From assembly GCA_020205615.1 (NCBI GenBank), contig CM035160.1, positions 7,919,466-7,983,465 on the forward strand: a stretch of 64,000 bases of DNA. The letters run 5' to 3'. The notes beneath the pieces were generated by a model. That model ran no database searches. It saw only the letters and a list, made by a program, of their open reading frames with translations, and was not told where the DNA came from. Shown in pieces: positions 11,560 to 23,747 of this stretch. The position numbers and the translations under genes are program-made. The DNA is from Panax quinquefolius. Taxonomy: Eukaryota; Streptophyta; Magnoliopsida; Apiales; Araliaceae. Positions within the stretch are counted from its first letter, which is position 1; the number at the start of each line of letters is the position of its first letter.

Positions 11560-14500
11560 CTATGCAGAACCTTCCTCTGGCTTTGCTTCATCTGCCTTTT
11601 TGGATGGTGGCAATGGAGATGGAGAGCCCTCTGCTCCAATTTCTGTTCTAAGGTCACTGATACTCTGCTCCAATTCATTTATACGGCCTCCCATTTCATC
11701 GAGTACATTGCGGTTAAGAAAATATTAATGTCGATGTCAATCTCAAAACAAAAGGATAGCACAGATTTTTGTCTATTAAAGTGAAATATTAATCAAACCA
11801 TTTAAAGGTTCCAAACCTTCGTACACAGAGATTTGAAACTTGGCAAAAAAGAGGAGCAATAACATGAGTTACAGTTATTATCAAACATAATGTTCCCTCT
11901 CATGGGATCATCAATGCACTCTAAAATGACCCATTAATGTCAACCACAAAAGAACTATCTACTACTTCAATTTAAGCATGTTGGCATGTTATAGTTGAGG
12001 AAAAGGATATTCTTTGAAACAATAGATTCAGACATTGTCTGAAATCTGGATTGCTGCAAAAAAGAAAAAAGAGTGTACTCATCAGAACAAGTTGTGCGTT
12101 AGAGAACAGAAATCTGTATTTACAATTAAAACTTAAAAAACTATGCATTGCAACTCACCATCTGTTGAAGAAGGTTTTGCACCTGGAAAAACAAGGAAAA
12201 TAATAAGAAAATATCAAGGCCTTGATACGACACACTTAATTATTAAACCAGGCATAACTGATACAAAACAAGCTGAAATATGTATTCATTTACATTTTGT
12301 TTAAGCATATAATTACAAGGGAGCTAGCTGGCTAGGGCAAAACCACAAAACATCTAATGTCCAAGGTATGCTTGAAGACGGAGTATCATTACAGCACAGC
12401 TAAGTAAGAAAGTAAATAGTCTCAAACTTCTTTTAAATAAAAAGTAGGTAGATATCAAGAAACTCACAAAATGGTCATATCAGCAGTGCCTTGCTTCGGA
12501 TCTTCTGAATCTTGTCCATCCTGACAAGAAAACAGTAAGAGTCCAAGCTCATATAAACTACAAATACAATCCACATAATGAAGCAGGAAGTAAAATTTAG
12601 TATTTACTATCAACTCAGGAAAGTAGCAAAATGCTTTACAAAACTTGGTCATAATTGTTGTTTCCACCCTGATTCAACAAACAATCATTTCCAATAACTT
12701 AAAATTTGCAGTATAAGAGAGAAATATTTTAACATTTTAAAGTTCTAAAGTAAGGAAAATATGTGAATGAATGAAATGGATGATCAATATAATTTTCTGG
12801 AAATTCACCCCCATGTTGTCACCATGTTATCACAATTATAACACATGCATCACATTGTATACAAATTTGTATTTATCTTTGTTTTTTTACTTTTTTTAGT
12901 ATAACAATATCATGAGCTCATGTTCCAATCACAAAAAATTAAGAAGAAAAAAATATATACCAAAAAACAGAAAATACTTGAAAGCAAAGAAACATGCAGT
13001 CTTATATGACTACTAAACGAAGCCATCGTCGTGGATGATTTATGCCAGTTGACTGGATTAGTGATTTATGGACTTCACTTAGTTTTTTGGGATACTTGTT
13101 ATTTACTTTAATTAGATGGAGTTTTTTTCAGTCTTTAGTACTTTTCTTCTTCCCCAAGTAAAATTAGGGTTTTGTTCTCTTTAAACATCATTGTAATCCC
13201 CACAAACTCATTACATTATTATTATCATTGTTCTCTAGTCTATGAATGCAAGTAATCTCTGCATAGTGACCTCAAAACACTCTGCTAGGTGGCTGATTCT
13301 ACGAGGGACAGAGATATGTTAATTGTTCTTATTATTTATATCTTCAAAACTATTATCCTACAGGACTTTGATTTTTAACTGTAACCCTTACATCGCATAA
13401 AATAATCTGCACCAATCATTTTTTTCTTTTATTATAAAGTTATCATTAACACATCTACTCCAACCTTGACATAAAAAGGAAAAACGTATGCACAAAAAGC
13501 AGAAACCACTTGAAAGCCAAAAATTGCACTCACTCGTATCGGGATTTCAAAATTTCTGCAAAAAAAAAAAAAAAATAGTTTCCACTTCCAACAAAAAACT
13601 TCAGTGCTCATCTTTTTAAATGTAACATCATATTAAGCATTATGGATGAATCCCTCGTCATTTTGAGCATCTATAAGTGGAGGCAGATTTTTATAATAGA
13701 ATAACTAACATAAATACTATTACTTCTTTTCTTCGAGACATCAGAATTTTTAATACAATATGCTGAGAGCCTGAGATCACTAAAAAAACACTTAGCCATG
13801 ATATGGCTGACACAAGATGTATGTGCCAAGTTTACATGCTAAATGTCACAATTATTTTTTCAAAGCTCTAGAGCTTTGAGATGTAAATGTGAGACCAAGG
13901 GTAAAATATCTTACACAGGGAATCAGACAAGCATTTTTACTCTACCATCAAAGGAAAATTCAGTCATAAAGTAAGAAACCTTTCTTAACATACAAATCTT
14001 TTAAGTAATTACCCTTCCCCTGTATAATAAGGGATTCTATAATTTGCAAGGTGCAAGAGCAGAATGCTCACCTCATTCTTGCTTATACTTCAGAAGTAAG
14101 CTGCCATCAAAGGAAAACTCAGTATTGTTCTAGACTCAAAAAAGTAATGCTTAAAATGTTAACTTATAGAAAATTTCCTTGAATTCCTTTACCAATGGTT
14201 CAGATCTTCTGCTTAATAGTTAATAGCAAGCACAACCATGTCATAGCGATGTCCAACAATATTACTAAAATTCAATAACTTCAGGAACAATATGCACTTC
14301 TTTACGCGACATTTCACTAATTCAGTCAAGGTAGCCTATTGACATGACTATAAATATCACATTGTGTATATAGAGGCCCTATGTTTGCTCATTCAGCTAG
14401 ACACTAATACTTCATTAATCAAAACCTATTCAACCACTCAAAAATACATCCCAGTGGCATTTATTTATAATAAAAACAGCATTTCAACATATAATTAAAG

Positions 14501-14707
14501 ACAACCCACACTAATAGACAGGCAAATGCAAGAGAGATTCACATCCCAAATGAATAGTGAAAAAGGTTTCGAACTGTAAATTATACTTTTAAATCAAAAT
14601 CGTAAGGAATTCCTCAAAACCCTAGTAAAGAGTAAGGACATAAAAAGACGAGTAGTAAACAAATGGATCTGTGATAATAAGTTGAAGCCATATGATTTGC
14701 TTACCAT
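11560..14707 (-). CDS. HSBP: Heat shock factor-binding protein
   Basis: Small coiled-coil protein that binds the trimerisation domain of heat-shock factors and damps the heat response. Five exons, minus strand: exon 1 ends with the ATG (14705-14707) directly followed by GTAAGC; then 12468-12520, 12159-12182, 12011-12053, 11560-11702 (TAG). Together they give about 88 residues: DGQDSEDPKQGTADMT, VQNLLQQM, QSRFQTMSESIVSK, then DEMGGRINELEQSISDLR and a Pro/Ser-rich tail. The heptad core matches plant HSBP. The last intron (11703-12010) has AT-AC borders with U12-type signals. Oddity: exon 2 is 53 nt where 54 are needed, one T short in the terminal T-run, so the assembled sequence is frameshifted there. 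A consensus error is likely, but a real lesion is not excluded. Confidence 0.88.
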
Positions 14708-14929
14708 TCTTTGTTTCGGTACTCGTGAAACCACTTCCGTTCTCCGATTTGCTTTTTCTCCGTCCGACTTTATAAATCCCCAGATTCCGTCCATATTTAT
14801 AGGAAAATATAAATGGTTATTTTCACATATCTTGCGGAAATATCACAAGAATTCGTTCAAATATGAATTTCAAATATATACATACACACAGCGTTATGTG
14901 ACGCCGTGACGGTCGCCATCGTCTAAATA

Positions 14930-15110
14930 TTTTAATTTGTTGTTTAATTAATTTTATTAATAGTATTATTGTCATTTAATTATTTAAAATTATATTATTT
15001 TGAAATTAAAAAAAAACATCAGATCATAATGTAAACACATTTATGAATAAGAGAATATTTTCTTTTTCCCAAAAAAAGGAGAGACTATAATTTAGACCAT
15101 TTCCTATTTT
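14930..15110. repeat. Partial direct copy of the fold-back's left part
   Basis: A block reading CATAATGTAAACACATTTATGAATAAGAGAATATTTTC (near 15024; key words ACACATTTATGAA and GAGAATATTTTCTTTTT) recurs at about 15495-15545 inside the neighbouring fold-back element, with the flanking TTAAAATTATATTATT also shared. Likely a remnant of another copy of the same family. Confidence 0.6.
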
Positions 15111-15308
15111 CTTTTCTAATTTAATTGGTTGTCGCAGAAGGAATTGAATCAAACAATATATAATAATATAGTGTCACATTATGTGATAAAATAATGTCTT
15201 CGTACTACTCTTGCTGTGTACTATTATCAAAGTATAACATTAAAATTTCAGTATATGAGCTTTTAAAATCAATAAATAATCTAAATTGACCATAAAAAAG
15301 GGCTTTAG

Positions 15309-15344
<36 letters not shown>

Positions 15345-15349
<5 letters not shown>

Positions 15350-16190
15350 GTTCTAATTCATTACAATAGTTTGTTAGGGGAATTACTCCAACAACTATCA
15401 TATTCATCGTTGATTAACATATTTAATTGTTGAGATTGAAAACATAAATAGTATTATTGCCACTTAATGAGTTAAAATTATATTATTAATATTTATTAAT
15501 CATAATGCAAACACATTTATGAACATGAGAATATTTTCTTTTTCAAAAAAGAGAGTACAATTTATACCTATCTTCTCCCAAATTTTTTTTGTCATTTCTC
15601 CCCATTTATATTTCTAACTAATATTAATATGAATATTAATATTAACTGGCTAATACTAATATCAATATTAATACTAATATTAATAATAGTATTTAATGTT
15701 AATAATATTACTAACAAATAAATAATATTAATATATAATATTAATTATAATAAGAATATTACTAATATTAATATTAGTAATATTCTTAGTTAGCAGTTTA
15801 ATATTAGTAATATTCTTAGTTAGAACTTTAGTTAATAATATTATTAATATTAATTAATTAGTAATATTATTAGTTAGGTACCACTATTAGTAATATTATT
15901 AATTATTAATATCAATACTAATATTAATATTAGTTAGTTAAACATTAATATTCATATTAATATTAATTAGAAATATTAATAATAGTTAGTAATATAAATG
16001 AGTGGGAATGATAAAAAAAAAATTGGAACAAGATACATATAATAGTTAATCGCTAAATGTCAGTAGCGGACACAAAGATATTTATATATTTTCAATCTCA
16101 ACCATTAAATATGTTAATCAACAATGGAGATGATAGTTTCTGGAATAATTACCCTAGCAAATTTTTGTCATGGATTAGAATCCATTATAT
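15345..16190. mobile_element. Large fold-back (long-TIR) element
   Basis: The left end GGGTTCTAATTCATTACAA pairs with the right end TTGTCATGGATTAGAATCC, and the match goes on inward: ATTCATCGTTGATTAACATA against TATGTTAATCAACAATGGAG, and ATTTATATTTCTAACTAA against its inverse near 15960-16000. The centre (15600-15990) is a dense AATATTAAT-type palindrome. Arms are about 250-330 bases, with an extra ~100 bases in the left arm. Both edges sit in TATA-rich sequence, so a TA target site is possible but not provable. No coding capacity. Confidence 0.7.
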
Positions 16191-16553
16191 ATAGTCTACT
16201 TCTCCGTCAAAATCTTAAACAGAGAACCAAAATTCAACAAAACACCCACACCCTCATTGACATTTTGCAACAGCAAGAATAAAAAAAATCCGGTCTGTGT
16301 AATCCGATCCAGACAACTCTCTTTTTGTCACAAAAACATAAAGGGAAAAGTTTTGGATTTCTGGAGAGCATACTTTTCAAACACAAAACAATCCTTTAGA
16401 CTTGTTAAATTTATGAAAAGAAGCAACCACATCCATTTACTTTGGGAATTAATACGCAAACAGAATCGAAAGAGCTGGTTTACTCTTCTGTTTTTTTCAT
16501 TGTCCGGAAAACTAGTTTACAAAATTTTAAACCATACAAGTAAACTTGGCACT

Positions 16554-19500
16554 TCATTGTCCTTTCTCTCTGGTTAATGATTTATCATCCACATAGGGAG
16601 ATTCTGGTGGAGCAGCACTCCACAGACCCCACAATATCAGTAGGTGGATACAAAGAAGCAGGAAAGATGAATAGTTGTTAGAGGGATAGACGTTCCAGCA
16701 AAATTCTACGCCTATAAACAAAATTAAGCTGCAACAAAAGGACATTAACACTGAAAATATGATATGGAACATTCATATGCATAACTACTACAAATAAGAA
16801 TTATCAATTAACTAACCGTAGCAATGTAGGAAAAGAAGTTTTCCATAATAGATATGGTAAGGTGTAGAAATACCTGCACAGGAGAACACAATATAACATT
16901 AATTGCAATTCTTCTCGAAAAATAAATTAAAAAGGTCTCTATAGAAGATAACATAAGAACCCAGCAACATTTTTTGGTGAGCAAGAGACAAAATCAAAAT
17001 CATATGGTAATAATAACTAAAAGAGTACGAATAATTAGAAATGGATGAACGACAACAACATGCTATATTCAATTTCTAACTAGGAGGTAAGGCAATTGCA
17101 GCCTCGCAAAGACAACCTGCAGATGGTACTCTTATCTTAAAATGGAAGCCTCAGGGGAGAGACGGCTGCATGCCATTACTTGATTACACTCCAGAAATAT
17201 AATTGATAGCATCTTACCCAACAGAACAATTTATTTTATGACAAAGATGCTTGGGTATCTGAATATGTCAGGTGAAAGTGTGTCCCAACTGTTTGGCACA
17301 CCATATTCATAAATGCATTCAAAATTTCGGATAAAAATGTGCCTTTTATGCTAAACTAATTTCTGAATCTATTTGGTACAACTCAGAGCACATCATATCA
17401 CATCGAAATTTAAGTGTATGCAACTATGCATCCTTCTTGTTGCTGAAACCACTCCATTAGATATCAGATCAGATGTAACAAGTTCTCCAGCAAAACTTAC
17501 CAAGAGTAAAATTGATAATGTAAAGATCGGGCACATACAATACCGATGAAATTCCCAACAAACATGGTAGTCACAATATCTGAATAAAGGGCAAACCATG
17601 GTCAGTAAATAATCCAGGAAATGAAAATTCAAATACAATACTAACTTAAACATCAAAAAATAAGCAAAAGAAATAGACTGAATCAACCGCCTAAAATCAG
17701 TGTGGGAGAGAGAGAGAGAGAATTATAAGGATGTGCATCACTTGCGTTCTTTCTGGAGAAGTTTGATGACAGAGTTACTACTGTGAAATTGTTTAAGAGG
17801 GAAGGAACTTGAAACAGAAGCTTTGAGCTTCATTTGAACCATTCGAGAATGAAAGAAAGAAAGTATCCCTCCTTCATGCCTACAGGAAATAAACATAATC
17901 AGTTTAAAATTCAAGCAAATCCAGAAGCATTCTAATAATACAGTACTTAATCTATGTTATCAAAGGAGAACAGAAAATTAACTGCTTTCTTGAACCTGTA
18001 TCAATTTTTTACTTCAACCACTAGATGCGGAAGTGATTTGATTAAAATTAACTTCCTTTCTCTCTCCCACTAAATCCCTAATATTTATCCCATTTTTTTT
18101 CACCCATTTTTTTAGAACTCTTAAATATTTAACTTCCCTTAATTGCACACACAGTGTCACCACATATTACTTAAAATATCAGAGAAGTCTTGTGGGTAGT
18201 ACATGGTCATTTTACACACCCAACTCCTTATTGAAAAGCCTATATATCCTCACAGGCCCAAAATCCATCTGTTCCAAGAAAACTCAGTCTCATCCAGAAG
18301 CATAAATAGACTGTAGAACGTGTCCAATAAGCTTTTTAAAAATAAGAGCTTGCTTAAATTTTAAAGTTTTTCTGGGCATTAATGCAACTCCCCATTCATG
18401 AATTAAAAAAAATAAACAAATAGCAAACATCTACTCACTTGCACCACTTATAATTAGCAAAAGCTGCAAGCAAAATGAGATGGGTAACTAGTAAGGACAC
18501 AGCAAATATCCTTGATATAAAAATCGGTTCAGGGACAAACTTGAAGTTCACAGACCTGATACAATAAAGTTGAAGTTAGTTTCTAATTGTCCCAGACAAG
18601 GATCTACATTTAAAAAAAGTCGAACACAGCAATATGTTGTACGCAAAGGCAGATCTGCGCATTCACACAATTAGAACAAATAAAGCTGGAATCTTTTCAA
18701 TTAGAAGGTAATAGAAGCCTTAGGTTACTATTAGCAATATAGAAACAGTAACAAATTGAAACTTTACTGGTAAACAACCTTGATCTGAACCTCAAGAATT
18801 CATATGGCAAAGTTTGCAACAGTATTTGGTTTAAGGGAGTACCAAAAGTGGATGAAGATGCGTCCAAGATTGAAGGCTCTTGATAAATATGAAATTGGAT
18901 GTGAAATGATAAAAGGCAGCCCTAACAGAATCTGCAGAACCATTCAGCAAAAGTTGATGGAAATAGATGAGCATTTCAATAAGTCAACATCCTCCATTGC
19001 ATATCTATTGCAGTTGTGATCCAACTCACCTAATTTTGTTGGATAGAGGAAATACAAGTTAATCTTCATCACAAGAGAGATATACGTAACAAATCAAAAG
19101 AAATAAATTTTACTGGTTACACTAGGTACCACCACTTCACATGTAAAGTCTGATGTTAACATCTATAGACTCTAAGCATTCACCCACAAAACTAGAAGAC
19201 AGAAACAAAGAGGGGATAATAAGCACCTGCACTATTGCGGCACCTGCTAAAGCCGACATCACCCCAAAAATATTCATAGCCTGTAATTATAACAGCGTCA
19301 AAAATGAATAGTTTCTAGAATACTTATATAACACATCTACAAAAAATAAGGGTCACATTGAAACGGATTGCATACCTTGAGCATGAGGAGTAATAAAGGT
19401 GGAGCATAGAGAAGCACATTCATCTTTATTGAAACAGCTCCACTGTACTAGTACAAAGTAAAGTCAAATACAACTTAATTGAGTATTCTAATTTGATTCA

Positions 19501-20988
19501 AGAATTCCTTTTAAAAATAAATGAAACTGACAAGTAAATAGAATACTACCTGAATATAATCAAACCTAGATGCCATTTTTGGTAAAGTAGTGAAACCACT
19601 GAAGCATTGAGAAGAGTCATTGCAAAACAATCATTGAACAAACGAAGTACGAAGATAGAATGCACCCTTTTAGATAAACAAAGTAAAGAAAGAGCCCACC
19701 ACGGAACCTTCAATGCAAATTAACAGTTGTGTGAGCTAAAGGATAAAAAGGTAATGAGGACAACTAGGAGGTAAGTGTACACATGTGAAAACATATATCT
19801 CACACTTAAAGAAAGATGTTTCTACATACGTGTGTTGCACGAAAAAGGAAGTCACAAAAATTAGACTATATCAAAAACGTACACACGCCTACACAAGCGC
19901 CAGAGATTTTAAACAAGGACTTCCTAGGCCTTTGTAGTGATTTGTAAGATACCGAACACATTAAATTGAAATCCATAGTTGCATTCTAAGACAATTGTAA
20001 CAAGATTGACCAAAAGAATCCGAATGCCGTACCATTAGGTGAATATAAAAGTAAGAATAAGCATTAATTAGAAACATGAGAGGAACTTTCATACCACATC
20101 AGTCTTCACATAGACTAATAAGATGATTCCAAGATTCACAATGTAGAGAAAACCGAACAGAATCTGCAATAAAAATTACCACAAAATAAGTTAGCCATGA
20201 ATGAGCATTAGTCTGCATAACAATGGACAAAATAAAGCCAAAAAGAATCATTTGCAGCACATAAAGACACAAGTGAGCAATCATGGGACTAGTTATGATT
20301 CAAAACATACTTATTTCACTAAGATACTAATGAATTCCTCAGCAATTCAACAGCTTTGTATATGATTTTGTCATATTAATTTGTCAAATTCAGTAAGAAC
20401 TTAAACATTTGGGCAGAATTGCATACAAATTCAAGAAATCAGAAGTAAAACCATCCAAAACAAATAACACTAGTAACAAAATTATACCTGAGCAGGGTAC
20501 ACTTGACCACCAGTAACAAACCGAATGGCAGAATATATATAAAGAAAGCCAGCAGGGTAAACAAGAGGCCCTGTGTCCCCTTCCAATTTACTGTAATCTC
20601 TCTCTCCTCCAAGAAACCCATCAACCTGTTTACAAATCATTTTAAATTCAGTATCATATTACAATTAAGCTTAACATCCCCACAAAAAAAAAAGCATTAA
20701 AAAATTTGTATACAACCTGTGACATGTAAGCATCCCAGTCGATCTTCGTATCTAAAAATCAACAATAAAAAAAATCAACAATAAAGCATATATATGTATA
20801 CATATAGGGAGAGAAAGAGTAAAAGGTTTGAGCTTACAAGGGACATATGTGATGATCAGGGCAACGAGGACGGCATCGGCAAGAAGCAAGGCGAAAGAGA
20901 AGGGTATTTTTGGGTTATTGAAAAGTTTGCGAAATGAAGATTCCGATTTCCGTGGGATTTTAGGTTTGGGCATGGATTGGACAGCCAT
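16554..20988 (-). CDS. ALG3: Dol-P-Man alpha-1,3-mannosyltransferase
   Basis: ALG3 adds the first lumenal mannose, from dolichyl-phosphate-mannose, to Man5GlcNAc2-PP-dolichol in the ER. Thirteen exons, minus strand: 20838-20988, 20717-20751, 20488-20625, 20095-20163, 19550-19707, 19376-19442, 19227-19280, 18843-18931, 18439-18555, 17746-17879, 17501-17579, 16817-16873, 16554-16728; all phases agree and the product is 440 residues, the family's normal size. Landmarks in order: [18 protein letters not shown] (first membrane helix), [101 protein letters not shown]. The start is the first ATG in frame (20988). The intron after exon 10 begins GCAAGT, a GC-AG intron. No lesions, so it looks functional. 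The lysine/arginine-rich tail may aid ER retention. Confidence 0.95.
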
Positions 20989-22129
20989 GGCTTCTTTGCT
21001 GAATCGGCTCTTTCGTCCCACTGTCCCAGCAAAAGCCAAATATCGACTTTGTTTTCCAAAGGACTGAATTCTGTTCAGTTCTTCAACAACTGGCGAACAA
21101 AACGCAGCGTTTAGACGCTACTGCAGTCATTTCACGGAGTATATTCCCTTTGTTCCCAAAAAAAATAAAAAACTCATCTTTTCAAGCAATATTATCTAAT
21201 ATCACTCCGCTTCAAATAAAGGAAAATTGATTTCATTTGATAATACGTTATTAATTATTTTTAATGTAATTGATAGTCAAATTATTTCTAACTATTCAAT
21301 TCAAAAACTAAGAGTTCTATTTTAATTTTTTTTGTATTATTAAATATAGAGAGAAATAGAATCAAGTTAAAAGTATAAGAAATTTAATTTTCATTATGGT
21401 TAAATTGATAATATTTAAAAAAAATGTATCCTCAAATTGTTTAAAATATACTTTCAATTATTAAATATTTAAAGTAGATATTTAATTATTAATCTTAGAT
21501 TCATCTCTAATCAAAATAATAATAAAGAATTGATTTTTGAGTTTTCTGTAGAAATTGTTGAGGCAGATTAAAACAGCAATTTATTTAATTATAAATCTTA
21601 AACTTGATCAATCTGATCATAAAAAATCTAATTGTTTTCTGTAGAAATTGTTGAGGCAAACTGAAGCAGGCAGCGGGGATGAAGTTTTACTTTTTTGCTT
21701 TCAAATCTAGGAGCTGGCTCACAAAATACAAATTCTCTGACCAGTAAAAGTTACTCCAAAAAACTGAAAATTAAGTCAAAAACAGAGAGACAGACGCGGC
21801 TTTCATCATGACATCAGAAAGAAAGAATATCATCTCATAAATTCTGAAAAGCTAGGAAGAAGTAGTACAACATAACTACATACTATTATTATACTCCATC
21901 TTGATACAGCAACATATATAGTCAGTAAGACTGGTATCGATGAAGCAATCTGCATTCATATTTAACCTCAATGTGGATATTTTACTCGAAGGAAAATTAG
22001 GAAAACATTCTATCTATCTATCTAGACCTAACTAGTTAATTAACACGTGATATATATATATATATAGCAACAAAATTAGACTTAATAAATCTAAGATCCT
22101 CTTGCATGCATAACCATATTGAACATGTT
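20989..22129. other. Intergenic, ALG3 promoter side
   Basis: Upstream flank of ALG3 and downstream flank of the XXT-like pseudogene. TTTTCTGTAGAAATTGTTGAGGC occurs twice, near 21543 and 21634 (about 90-bp tandem spacing; key word GTAGAAATTGTTGAGGCA). A short (TA)n lies near 22050-22066. No gene seen. Confidence 0.5.
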
Positions 22130-23300
22130 TATATTTAACCTCAACGTCGATTAATTTACCCCCAGCCCCCTCCATCACTAGCTTAACCCATGTACATTTG
22201 TTGTATCTGATTATCCCCATAGTTAAAAGCTCCATCCATCTGTTGCAAACATCTCTCATACTTCCCGCAGCCATCAAATTGTGATATAAATGGCCAGCGC
22301 TGATCGCCAAAACCCAAATGCTGGTACTAATTCTGTATCATTTCCTCGTATTTATCAACCAAAAACCCCTCATACCCGTACAAGTAATAATCACTCTCCA
22401 AATAAACTTTATCACCCCATTTTTCCCTCTCTCTAGTCAATAAATAAACCATAGCAGATCCATCATAAGTTTCAACTATCTTCTCCGCCGCCCATCCAAT
22501 CCCCATGGACAATTCCTAACCAAAAAACTCCCCGTACTCGATCCAATCCAATTCCTCTCATCATTCGCCATCTCACTCATCCCAGCATCACCAAATTGTA
22601 ATCTTCATACCTCTCCCACGGAATCCTTAAACTCATATTCGTGAACAATGCATCACTATCCATCCACCACAAGAATTCGACCTCGGGATGTGACGATAAA
22701 AGCTTCCTAATCAACGGTAGCTTCCCCCAGAAATCGGCCATTTCAGCATCCAAAAGGGCCATGTTGTAAAACACCTCAATCCCGTGTAACCTGCAATAAT
22801 CAACCTTGTTCTTTATAGATTTCAACAAATAATGATCGCCTAAAGGGATTTTACAAGGTTTAGGTGATGACCCGGTAACCAATAGAACCCTAGGCTTATT
22901 GGGTTGAATAAAATTGGGAAATTCAGGGTTTCCTACGAGCCAATTTTCTCTCTGCTCGTCCCAATTGGAAATCTTTGGTCCGAGACTGTAGGCCTCGTTT
23001 GGATTGGGATTCTCGTCCTCTTCTTCATCCATCAAGAATTTATTTATATCAAATGCGTTATAATTATAACTCAGTTTGGATTTCTTCGAGAATGTGATGA
23101 GGCTTGGGGAGATTTTTACGGAAGTATAAATGGCTTCGGATTTCTCTGAAGTCTTGCTGCGGCGTGCCGAATTTGCCGGCGCCTATGATGCCACGTAGGA
23201 CGACGACGGTGAGGAGGAGGGAGAGGAGGGTTAATCTGTAATTGCGGAAGGATCTCTTTAATTGACCGGACTTTCGAGCTCCCAATAGAATGTCGAGCAT
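22130..23300 (-). pseudogene. XXT5-like xylosyltransferase pseudogene (GT34)
   Basis: Relic of a Golgi type-II membrane xyloglucan 6-xylosyltransferase. Minus strand, intronless like its family. ATG near 23300, then a membrane anchor (LTLLSLLLTVVVLRGIIGAG) and KFGTPQQDF. A frameshift near 23050 leads to the catalytic part: LGPKISNWDEQRENWL, GDHYLLKSIKNKVDYCRLHG, and the DSD metal-binding motif in LWWMDSDALF. Past 22577 the frame breaks; NWIGSSTGSFLVRNC is readable in another frame (about 22545-22520). Then about 100 bp encoding the LLDAWAPMGPKG stretch are deleted, SAMVYLL and KVYLESDYYLYGYEG follow, and the C-terminal MDGAFNYGDNQI block (about 22240-22200) is in yet another frame. Several frameshifts and a deletion make it non-functional. 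Confidence 0.88.
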
Positions 23301-23747
23301 TCTTGTACATATATATACATACATACATAAATAAAAAGTACTACAAAGATTTGGTTTTTCTAAACAGTATGATGATTGGTAAATGTATTGGACAAACCCT
23401 AGAGAGAGAAAGTTCGCGAAGGGGTTAACTGGTGTATTCCGATAACGATATTAACGGATACAACGATAATAACTAACATTGACAAAATGAGACTCACATT
23501 TGACTTCCCCCCCCTCTTCTTCCTCCCTCCCTCTTTTTATTCTACAAATCAATTATCTCTTTTTGTTTTCTTATAATGAGTAAAATCTAAGAAGGGTTGT
23601 CAAACTTTGGAGCACCAAAGTACTATACTTGCTGCTTCTAGAATACACTAGGATTTCCCACAACAATGTGTGTACGAAATTTGATCCAAGTAAAATTGGT
23701 GTAAATAACACTGAAGAATAGATGGGTGAAAATAGTAATGCGAGTCT
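23301..23747. other. Intergenic, XXT pseudogene to AlkB gene
   Basis: Nothing recognised apart from a C/T-rich patch near 23505-23540. Confidence 0.5.

Noticed and set aside
11703..12010. HSBP as a pseudogene because no GT-AG pair joins its last two exons
   Set aside because: The AT-AC borders with U12 branch site restore the conserved frame exactly.
18804..19019. Plus-strand open frame of 71 residues in the ALG3 locus
   Set aside because: It is the antisense of ALG3 exon 8, which reads in phase on the minus strand ([10 protein letters not shown] ... LGRIFIHFW), so it is a shadow.
18560..19226. Missing exon in ALG3
   Set aside because: The exon was found at 18843-18931 after reading the minus strand; all 13 exons keep phase.
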